From positions 13,939,719 through 14,003,718 of the forward strand of contig NC_066323.1 in NCBI RefSeq assembly GCF_022539315.1: a stretch of DNA of 64,000 nucleotides, given 5' to 3'. Shown one piece after another: positions 54,373 to 64,000 of the stretch. Origin of the DNA: Serinus canaria. Taxonomy: Eukaryota; Chordata; Aves; Passeriformes; Fringillidae. Made by a program: the position numbers and the translations under genes. Under the pieces are notes generated by a model, which was given only the letters and a program-made list of their open reading frames with translations, made no database searches and was not told the origin of the DNA. Each line of letters starts with the position of its first letter. Within the stretch, counting starts at the first letter, position 1.

Positions 54373-56223
54373 GTAAGACCTAGTTTGGCTTTTTTTGGTA
54401 TTTTTCCTGTTCATGTTTAATGAATGACAAAAATAGTCATCTAAGAAAAGCCACATCTATCACGAAGAATTTGTTATCTTAAAAATCAAGGTCAAAACTA
54501 CTCTCTCCAAAGCTACTGAAGCAAATGGATGCCTTCTGATCAACCTCACTGTGCTCTTGTCCTGTTTTAATTAACATTTTGGAAACTCACTGCCCAGGAA
54601 GCCATTGTCTTTCAATCCATTGTCCCCCATATACACTTCCATGACAGTTTGGGAATACCGTGTCTTTAAGTTGTGCTGTTTTAGAGGCACCCGTAGTGTA
54701 CCTGAGAGGAAATAAATAGACAACTTGGACAGTGTTAGTGCTGACACTCAGATCAAACATGGTCACTGGCAATTCCTTCAACTTCTGGAACAGTTTTACT
54801 TTTAAACCTGATTATTTCAATTCCACAGACCTTTTCATGTGTATTCCAGCTTGATATTTAATGTTATTGATTTTGTTAACCTTGTAGAATAACTTTTAAA
54901 AAAATTAAAATCCAGAAGAGGGAGCCATGTTCTAGTCTGATTTGCACATCATCCCCAGAACTGTTCAGGCTCATCTGGATTCCATATTTTTTTACTTGCA
55001 CAAGCTAGAAATAATTCTGCTTGACTTTCTAATGCTAGTTAGGAAAAACTCACTTATAAGCCAAGAATATCTGTTCAGCAAAAGACAGAAATGCAGATAC
55101 CCCTACGCTATTGATGATATAATTTTCTAAAATTAGAAACTCAGCAAATTTTTTTGCTTAATTTTCCTGCTTTTTATGCAAAAATTTATTCCACATTTGT
55201 ATGGATGAAAGTTCTTGATTGACAGCCTTGATGTACAGAGATCCATTTAGCCAGATAACGAGTGAAATACAATGTGCTGCATTTCAAACTCCCTCATCAG
55301 AAGTACTCCACATCAGGGGGCCTCATTTGTGCCTGTGTAATTCCAACTCTAGAGAGCAACACAGCAGTTCATTTCTATACCCATTCAATCCTTCTGCTAA
55401 AAGCTGCCACTGAAAATGTCAGCTAATTCCGGCGGGAGCGGGGTGAGGGATGATGACACATCCAGCATGAGCTGCCTTTCAGCCCAACTGCTCCCCTGCC
55501 ATTGTTCCATGGGCAACTTGGAGCTGGAGATCCCTCTGGTAAGCCTAGCAGGTGGCCAGCTAGACAACAGCATGAAAAATAGCTTCATATCATTTGGTAT
55601 CTAGTTCCTGGGCTCCATTTTAGGTTTGGTTTGCATCAGCTAAAGTATAGGATGGAAAACTTCTGAAGTCTCTCTTATTCTTTAACTTTTCTGCCCTCGT
55701 TTTCTGCAGTCAAATTTCATTCTCCACGGAACAGGAGCAGCCTGCAGCCAGCAGCTGAACGTGAGAACTCACACACATTAGCTTTCCAGGACAAGCTGGC
55801 AGCTGAGAACTGAAACAGTAGTATTGCAGGCGTCTAAAAATGCAAATGTTAAAATTCTCAGAAAAGTAATTTTTATCTATTTTCAAAGATGAAAAACCAT
55901 CTATTTTGTAGAGAAAATGTGTTTACTTTATAATAAAGTAATGGCAGAATCTGCAACTATAGTAATAAAGACTGTCTCATGCTGCCAGCAGCTGCACACT
56001 TCACAGGATACACAGATTTTCTGTGTAATTCTATTTTTTTTTAAGATGCACCAGAATTTGTGCTTAGTTACCAATAACATTCCTAGTGCTATAAACTGAT
56101 GAAACTGCATTTAGTGATAAACAGAGAGGACAGTGGCTGCCAGGAGAGAGACACATTTCTGAGGAGTAAACAAGACATTGAATTTGAGTTTGAAGGAAAC
56201 TATCTACAAAGATCTGTAGCAAG

Positions 56224-56380
56224 AGTCATAGAACAATTTGGGCTGGAGGGGACCTTTAAAGGTTATCTGGTCCAAGCCCCTGCAATGAGCAGAGGTATCT
56301 TTAACTGGATCAGGTTGCTCAGAGCCCCATTCAGCTTGACCTTTGAGCGTTTCCAGGGATGGGGCATCCACCACTTCATT
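56224..56380 (-). mobile_element. CR1 LINE 3' fragment
   Basis: The + strand shows GTCATAGAACAATTTGGGCT, GGGGACCTTTAAAGGTTATC, TGGTCCAAGCCCCTGCAATG, CAGGTTGCTCAGAGCCCC and TTCCAGGGATGGGGCATCCA, the reverse complement of a CR1 3' end. It belongs to a different subfamily from the copy near 38 kb. Similarity fades after GGCATCCACCACTTC, where a deletion or truncation is likely. Confidence 0.92.
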
Positions 56381-57448
56381 GTGGGTTTCACCATCTTTAT
56401 TGTTCTGGCATAGCATCAGGCTCTTGTTGATCACAGGGGAAATGGCCTTCATTCACCACAGCATCACACATTCAGATGTGGAAAACAACAAATTTGGGGT
56501 TAGTTTTGTTTTCTATCTTATTACCAAGTCCACCAAACATTTACTGCTTGTTTTACTGCCACAATCACCAAAGTGATTGCTGAGAAAAATTGCTGAGAAA
56601 AGCAATTAGGGTCAAGTACACTGTTGATTAGCCTTTGATTATACCTTACTCTGCAAAGAACTCTCCTGAAGTCACTAAGTTCTGCTTCAGGATGCATATC
56701 AATACAGCTGAGAAAAGTTGGAAGAGTTAGGCTTGGAGGTGGATTATGGAGCATTTTGATCTATCACATTCTTTATCTACTTCTACCACTCCTCTAAAAA
56801 TACATTACAGAGGTTGGATTCACTTCTACAACTGTTTTTAATCAGGAATTATATAAGGACTAATTAAGCCCAGGCTTCTCAAATTAAGTTGAACATCAGC
56901 TAAAGTGAGCAGTCCAACAGTCTCTGCTCAGGTGAAAAAGAAACATTCTAAACTCTTGGACTTTACAGCACTTTCCATTCTTCTCCCAACATCTTTATTT
57001 ACTTTTTACTCTGTTTTCCTCTTCTCCACAACATATAAATAGGCAACAGAGAGGTTTGTGATGAATCTCTGATGGCTGGCGCTTAACTTTAGACCATTGC
57101 AGTAGCTCAACATTTTCTGAGGTTGTTAAAATTCCCTTCCTTCGCTTGTATTATTACCTGGAAAGTATTTTGAGAGATATATACATACATGTATCTATAC
57201 ATATAGCAGTGTTCCTTGCTTCTCACTGAGTCTTTACAATTTTAGGTGTATTCATCTGCTTCCCACTGCTTTAGTTGTTTAGTTTGATTATTTATTTTAC
57301 TTTAGATATGTCTTTCGTTGAAACTGCATTATCTCTTATAGACCATGTTGCACCTTTTATAAATGAAAAATGCAGAGAAGTCACTCAGTATTTTTCTGAA
57401 CTGAAGAAACAGCCAGTCCACTGCTCAAGAGGACATACTAATTAACTT

Positions 57449-57471
57449 TTATATGTGTATATATATATATA

Positions 57472-57503
<32 letters not shown>
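57449..57503. repeat. Compound TA/TG microsatellite
   Basis: A run of TA units, then a TG block, then TA again, about 55 bases in all; likely polymorphic. Confidence 0.95.
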
Positions 57504-58963
57504 CACCCTCGTACAAAAAAAGGTGTTCTAGATTTAAAATTAAAGGTGTGATGCAATTGTGGGAAGCAGCATTGTTTTCCACTGAAATGTAGCTGTGCTA
57601 ATCATCCAGATTACCACTATAACCACTGAAATAAAGGCCATTTCAATAGTTGTTGATTCCCTCCTCAGCTTAAAATGAGATTATATTGTTTCCCTGTTAG
57701 AAAATAGTAAAGCACTGCATCCTCAGAGATGTCTTTTACACAAAAGCAAAGCCAAGGACAAGCCCAGGGTCTGCCTGCAGGGTTTTGAACCTGCTGCCAC
57801 TGAGTAATTTCAGACAGTGTAACACCAGTCTGCTTCTTTCTTGCAGAAATGGCTTTGTGCTGTTCCCTGGATAAACTTCTATACCAAACAGTTGGAAGCC
57901 CAGCTTCTATACCAAATAATTCACATTCTAGCTATGTAATCTTAAAGAGCTTTGGAGTTCTAGGCCAAAAATAGCTGCATTTAGCAGTTAATTAAATGAT
58001 TCTGCATATGTCATCAGTGCCTTACAAGAAGTTTGATTACCAGATTTAATCTCTCAATACTTTGCAAGGTACTTTTTGGACTTAGCATGTATTGTATACA
58101 AGTAATGACTTTGCTCTCTAGAATTATTTTCTGAAAGTTTTTTGGAAAACGATAAAGTACACTTAGATAGATAAATGAAAGGCATTGGAAAATACGGTGT
58201 ATTATTTGTATTATATATCCTGAGGGCTGCAGGCACTAGCAGGCTTTTTCCCCCTCAGTTTTTAAACATGGCCTTTTATCAAGACCTATTTAGTCCCCTT
58301 ATTAATACCTATGGGGCTTTTTTTTTTAAACTCATTTAGCTGTTTTCACCACCTTTGTAATTTCTTGTTTATTCAGTCTCTGTGGGTGTATAATTCTACA
58401 ACTGTTATAACGTTTCAAGTACATTAATTTATTCTGCATCCCCTTTTAGATATTTTAAATCAGCTTTGAAAAACTATTCATTGTTTTAAAGTAATGTTTT
58501 TCTGACTAGTCTTAGAATATTAAATGATTTTAAAGGAATATATTCTATATTTTCAAGGAAGAAATGAGTAGCATATTTAGGTACAGATTTTAATGTCAAT
58601 CCTCTTTTTCACTTGCTCCTGACTTCATGAGTAATCCGTAATCCCACTTAACGCAGAATATAGATTTCTTTTTCAACCTGCTTAAAGTTCAGATCACTAT
58701 TTAATTTGCAATTATTCAAGACAAAGAATTCAGTGGACATAAAGCAAAAGTGTGATTATTATGTGAATATGAGAGTACTTTCGTTGGTCACTTCTGCAAA
58801 TTTGCTGCATTAAATCCCACCCTTTCAGTTAGCACGATTCAGAACGTTATAAGCAAGATCATCATCTGAAAACTCCCTCTGCCCTTGGAGCTGGCTTTGG
58901 ACTGAAAGGACTGAAATTCTGTTTCTCTGTGTCTCTCAGCTGACCACTCCTGTCTCGTTTCAG

Positions 58964-59117
58964 GTCTGCGCGGCGCGATTGCCTTTGCGCTGGCCATCCG
59001 GGACACGGCCTCGCAGCCCCGGCAGGTGATGTTCAGCACAGCCCTGCTGCTGGTGTTCCTCACGGTCTGGCTCTGTGGGGGGGGCACCATGCCCATGCTC
59101 ACCTGGCTGCAGATCAG
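58964..59117 (+). CDS. SLC9A9: SLC9A9 exon F ([13 protein letters not shown])
   Basis: A 154-nt exon between CGTTTCAG and a GTCAGT donor: two bases finish a Gly codon, 50 codons follow, and two bases start an Arg codon. It opens with [20 protein letters not shown], giving the GLRGAIAF motif in which the Arg is essential in the family, then a hydrophobic helix and [16 protein letters not shown] and PMLTWLQI point to NHE9. The exon is much richer in GC and CpG (for example TGCGCGGCGCGATT) than the other five. Several positions differ from the mammalian protein as I recall it: VMFSTA, LTVWLC and GGGTM. The next exon, expected to begin the cytosolic tail, was not found. Confidence 0.93.
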
Positions 59118-62100
59118 GTCAGTACTGTCTGTGCAGCGCCAGCGGAACGGGATCCCTGCGGATCCGCTGCTTACAACTTCCTTACAACTTCCTCATGCTC
59201 ATAGGTGTGCTCTGCATGAGCTTAGCTCAAAGGGAGGGGTTCTGCACCTCTTAGAGGCTCCAGACCACAAGGAACGGGTTCTTCCTAAGTTTGTTATGGG
59301 CTGAGACATAGGACACATCCTTGTTTCCTCAAAGTTTGTTTCACTACTGCTCCTTTTAAGCACCATGAATACAGCTTAATCGTGTTCTCCTTGCTGCTGA
59401 GGAAAGAACTTTACAGGCAGATTTTGCCCTCATCTTTAAATCTGTAGTTACTACACAAACATATAATAAATCGTGTATTTCTGATTATAACGAGAATATG
59501 CTGGAAAAATCTTCCTCCATTGCTGCCTCAGGCATTAATTCATTATGCATTCTTTTATATATCTTTCTTCACTATATTTTTTTTTAATTACTTCATAGTC
59601 ACTTGTATTCACAGAGAGCAATGAATGACAAGGGAGGTTAAATTACGAGAGCGACATAGAAAACTGGAGTAAAAAGGATCTAATTTAAATGCAGTGTCCT
59701 TCCAAGTGTGCTTTTTTGAAACCCAACTTTTAATAATGAGTGTACTCATGCTGGTTATTGATTCTGGGTACTTCACAATCCATTCAGAACTCCCTGCTGT
59801 GATTTGCAAGATCACCACAGAAATCCTCAGTATCGAGGTAGGCCTGCAATCCACAATTCCTTATCATTTATTCTATATATAGCATATGTTTTCCTTGTTT
59901 ACAAAATGATGTCTGATTACAAGCCTTCATGTCAGACTCTTGCTATAAAATAGCAGCTGCAGATAGCCAAATTGGGGCTTTTACAAAGAGCTGAGATAAA
60001 ATTGCAGACAAAATAAGGACTAGCATACAAGTGTACTGGATAAACAGGGATGCAGGCATCCATGTACAGTGTGGAGGTTTTCTATTTCTGTGACAGTTTG
60101 ATTCTTCTTCATGACATGTCTCATGTCCCATAATGTCAATCAAGGCCATTACAGTTTGGATACACTCTGGCATTATCAGTCATCTTTCTGAGATTTGCCA
60201 CTTTTTCACTGTCAGTCAGCAAGCGTTTTTCTGTGTGGGTGAGGAAGATCTTTCTTATTAGATCTTGGGGATCTAGGTTGGGTTTCTATAACAGTCTGGG
60301 TTTCTGTAACAGGAGATAAGGAATAATGCTGAGAATACAGTAAGGGGGAAAGGCTGTGAGCAGTAGCCAACGTGCAGTCTGAGAGCTTGGGTCACTAGAT
60401 GCCCCTCCTGGTTTGGCTCTCTAGGGAAATTTTAAATTAAAATTGTGAAGTGCTTTCACTAGCAAGAAAATTAATTGGATGCAAGGGCATTTCTTCTGCT
60501 CCTTAATGCTACCCAGAGGTGCAAAGCCCCCCCAGAGCACAAGTGAGGGGCTGACTCTCATATTAACTGTTCATACTGTTCAATGCTCCTTTCTCTAGAC
60601 TCTTGTACGACAGATTTCACCAAAGACACTGAAAGTAGACAATCATTACTGGTTTGAAACACTCATCTCTGAGGATTTCCTCTGAATCCCATCAGATCTG
60701 CCAGACATTTTTATCAATAGAATAAATTGAGTTTGCAATCAGGATATTGATTTTCTTACTATAAAGCTATTAGGTTCATAATTTACACTTAATTTCTTGA
60801 CATTGGAACAGACATCTTCATAAATTATGAGGAGGTCAAAATGAGATAAAATTTTAAATAGACATCTTTAATTACAAATTTATCTTGGGGCTCTGATTTC
60901 TCCTTCTAGTAAAGATATTTAATTGTATTTATAATTTATTACACCTCAGTGTGGACTTTTGTCCTTAGCTACCAGCATTTATCTTTTTAGTCTTAATTAA
61001 TTTTGCTAAATAATTGTATTCAAAGGTGGTGGTAATTCATGACAATTGACACTTGTATGGATTCTGGCAGATGAGTTTGCTGAGAAAAGTTCTGGAGCTG
61101 TAGCAAATGACACCAGCTTGCTTGGTGTAATCCCCCAGCATGCTGGCACCTGTGCCTGAACAGCAGCTCTGAGCTGCACCTATCCCCGTGGTTCTTTAGA
61201 AGAAAAAGATGGTATTTTTCAAGCTAGTTTGGAGGGTTCAGCTGACAAAGCCAAGGAAACTGCATTACAAGTACAAAAATGATGTGACTGTCTCTGAATA
61301 GATTTATTGGAAGGGGTTTGTGTGCCATCAATTACAGAGAAAAGGGGCTGAAGCCAGGGAAATGCTGCAAGCATGGCTGTGAGCACAGAAGAGGGGGACT
61401 GGTGTCACAGCAGCCCTTTGTGATCAGCTGATACAAACACAGCTCAGGCACCTTCCCAGGGCAGCTTGAAACTCCTCTCTGTGATTCCCCAGTGCTCCAG
61501 GGAAGCACATCTACCACTGCCAGTCAAACCCAAAGCACAGCGCCAGCTCAGGTAATCTAAACAACTAAAGGTATTCATCTTATCAAAATAGTGCTTGTGG
61601 CAAATTAAAAATACATGAATGGTCGCAGTGACTACACTGGCTTTCCCCACAGAAACTACCAGTTGCTGTATAGGTAAACCCTCTCAGCAGAGAATGGTCA
61701 AAAACAGCACAGTCAAGCAAACAACAGTGCCAAGCAGAGTGTGCTTTTTTTGCCAATTTTTCATCATAAAATGATTATCCAGCAGATAATGTACTTAATT
61801 GAACCGGAGGCAGTCAGAGACTAATAGAGAAGAGCATGTGATTTCTGAATCTATTTGGATGGATTGAATCTCATTCACATGCACTGTTTTGTGGCCCCTC
61901 TCCCTCTGTGAAATAGGGTCCAGTTCCTATCATTAGTTCAGGAGATGCAACTCTAAACTCCTCAAGGTCAATCAGCTCAGTCTTATCCTAGAGATAAATG
62001 CTTGAGTACAGACCAACTTACCCACAGCTTGGATTTCAGACATAAATAAATCTCTCATCCATTCAGTTCAAGATACATTAAAATAACATAAATCAGAAAG

Positions 62101-64000
62101 AGCTCACACCCACATATTTACCATTTGCTCTGCCATAATGCATTACAGTGTCAGGGCAGAAGACAGTACTCAGATCTCTACAGCCTTCTTGCTGTATATT
62201 ATTGCCCACATATTATACCATGTTTCAATTATTTATTGCTCTCTCCATAATTTACATTGGGAAGTTCTCATAACAGTGACCAGGACACTTGGTGTGTAAG
62301 GAAATGACAAATGCCCTTACACCTTAATTCCCTTACAATGAAAATTTTAAAATAAGAGTAGGAATGAAACTTCTTCTGAAAAAATCAGTCTTTGTAATAA
62401 CTACAAGTCCCATTATTTCCCCCTCTCCTCACAGCAATAGCATCAGATCTGCACTTTTCTTTTTCAGTTAAAATTTAACATAATGTAAATATAATCTGTC
62501 ACTCTATTTTTAGAGAAAAGATTAGGATGTATCCTCAGAGATAACTACCAGTTGATTTATTCCAGGAATATGTATGGCTCATACAACACTTGCAAATTGT
62601 TGCTAAAACATATAGTAAGACACACTATCAAAATTAACCATGTGCTACCCAAAAAGGCTCAACCTCACTCTCCATGTAATGCAGCAACATCAATCAGCTG
62701 TGTCACAAGAAACCAGCTAAGAGCTTTTGTAAAAAAAAAAAAGCTCAAATGAATCCCAGGAATCAACTAAATTATTAATAATAATTCTTGTTCCCTTTAT
62801 TTAACAAATTCTATTAAAACATATATTCCTACTTAAACTCTATCTTGAATCTAAGAAAAGTTCTTAAAGCCTTGCAAAATGACCTGCTAATAACAGAATT
62901 GATGTCTAAATGTATCTATATGTCTAAACACAGTTTTAAAAGAAATCTAATACCAATAATTCACATTTTACTACTGCATTTACTCATACACAGCATCCTT
63001 CCAAATGAGTCCTAAAATTCTTGGCAAAGACTGAATATTTCTTCACTTTGTTCTAAAAGAATGAAACCTACTCTTTTGGAAATGTTTTATTTATTTTAGC
63101 TGTCTCCTTTCTAAACACCTCTGAGTTTCAGGGAGGCTGGGGTGTTCCCTTTCTGAAAATGAGGCTGTATTTGGAAGCTCCTAGCTGCCTTGTGCAGTAA
63201 CAGCACTTCCCAGCACAGAGGTGGTGCAGGTGTTTACAGCACCATCAGCTGCCACACTGAGAGCAGAACTGGCTGCACCACCTCCCACAGTAATACATTG
63301 TCTTTTGACTTATCTTAAAGTTGTAACAGGAAAAAAGATTGCTTTTACTCCCCATGTGAAAGGACTACAATATTCAGTTCTTGGCAGACAATGAATAAAC
63401 CTGGATCAGCATGTGAGAATAATTCCATAATACATCAACACCAAAACAGAGAGAGCCATTTAAGTTCCCAGTCAAATTGAACTATTTAATAAATGTGCCT
63501 TCAGAGACATGGAGCATTACTTGCTAATGCTTTTGGATATATGATTCCCTTCATTCCCCACACTCTGATTAAAAATAGAGAGCTACATTTTACAGTAAAT
63601 CTGCACTGAAAGGTTTGAGGATAAAGGATTCTCCTGACAGGCAGAGCAAAAATTCAAAGCTGTTAATAAAACATGTCCTGTAAAAGCATTGTGCTAGGTA
63701 TTAGGTCTTGTTTGTTTATCATCACCTTCTGTGTAAATGTTTGTCAAGAGATTTGCAGATTCTTTGTGCATCTCTTTGCAGCTGTTCTTCAGTTAATAGG
63801 AAGAATTTTATTCCATAATCTAAATAAGTACTGAGCAGCTTTGAATAGTAGCTTTTACTACAGTGCCTATCTGGCCATTGCTGGTGATAAATGTGTTTTA
63901 GAAAAGAGCTGTGTGCCAGGCTGCCCTTAAAATCACACCATTTCTAGTTCACCTAAAACTTCAGTTCCAAACATCCAACTTCCTCTGAGTACTGAGGCCT
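59118..64000. other. SLC9A9: Downstream intron of SLC9A9, nothing recognised
   Basis: It starts with the GTCAGT donor of exon F. I looked for the next exon, expected to follow the family order with a VGVD-like start, and found none, so it probably lies beyond the window. Small duplications are present (TTACAACTTCC twice near 59171; GGGTTTCT-TAACAG twice near 60280). No mobile element or RNA gene was recognised. Confidence 0.6.

Larger units (their letters stand above)
54373..58963 (+). other. SLC9A9: U2-type intron, 4.6 kb, with CR1 fragment and microsatellite
   Basis: The donor is GTAAGA and the acceptor is CGTTTCAG. The intron holds a CR1 3' fragment (56224-56380) and a TA/TG microsatellite (57449-57503). 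An open frame near 55416-55604 begins in a small CpG-containing patch but has no splice sites or similarity I can recognise. Confidence 0.85.
22932..59117 (+). other. SLC9A9: SLC9A9 gene, internal segment (six exons, partial)
   Basis: Six exons splice into one open frame of 714 nt (about 238 residues), the later half of the membrane domain of an organellar Na+/H+ exchanger. The family swaps luminal protons for Na+ or K+ across endosomal membranes and so limits endosome acidification. Seen directly: phase-compatible splice sites at every junction and family motifs in order ([69 protein letters not shown]). The endings SQPRQ and PMLTWLQIR fit NHE9 as I remember it; NHE6 and NHE7 have different residues there. 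Introns of 10 and 19 kb also fit the very large SLC9A9 locus. The N-terminal exons, including the ND motif exon, and the cytosolic tail lie outside the window or were missed. NHE6 is the main alternative. Confidence 0.9.

Noticed and set aside
55416..55604. Possible exon in a CpG-containing patch (SANSGGSGVRDDDTSSMS)
   Set aside because: Its residues do not fit between exons E and F, which join perfectly without it.

Overview
The window looks like an intronic and exonic slice of a bird genome. The evidence is two CR1 LINE 3' ends in the avian style, two copies of an avian ERVL-type LTR, AT-rich non-coding DNA, and six short exons with vertebrate splice sites. I see no bacterial or viral gene organisation. 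No tRNA, rRNA or CRISPR was seen.

The only protein-coding gene I can support is SLC9A9 (NHE9), the endosomal Na+/H+ exchanger, on the + strand. Six consecutive internal exons are present: 22932-23070, 23475-23580, 33598-33686, 52651-52764, 54261-54372 and 58964-59117. They join in frame without a stop. Together they make 714 nt (about 238 residues), covering the second half of the transmembrane exchanger domain. The exons before the first (with the ND transport motif) and after the last (the cytosolic tail) were not found, so the gene continues beyond both ends. NHE9 is preferred over NHE6/NHE7 because the last exon has the SQP and PMLTWLQIR signatures, and because the introns are very large for a bird.

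Two of the five introns carry minor (U12-type) spliceosome signals. The 404-bp intron 23071-23474 is an AT-AC intron. Intron 52765-54260 is a U12 GT-AG intron with a strong TTCCTCAAC branch-site match. The other three introns look like ordinary U2 GT-AG introns.

Layout: 1-942 is featureless. 943-2946 is a tandem array of a 177-bp unit containing telomere-like CCCTAA motifs. 2947-22931 is the upstream intron, with an LTR fragment near 7 kb and two hairpins. 22932-23580 holds exons A and B. 23581-33597 is an intron with a 316-bp solo LTR flanked by a 5-bp target duplication. 33598-33686 is exon C. 33687-52650 is a 19-kb intron with a CR1 fragment and two striking inverted repeats (stems of 29 and 32 bp, each with an 8-nt loop). 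52651-59117 holds exons D to F, with a CR1 fragment and a TA/TG microsatellite. 59118-64000 is the downstream intron with nothing recognisable.

The most unusual items are the telomere-motif satellite with an apparent dimeric higher-order pattern, the pair of U12 introns of different subtypes in one gene, and the near-perfect intronic hairpins.
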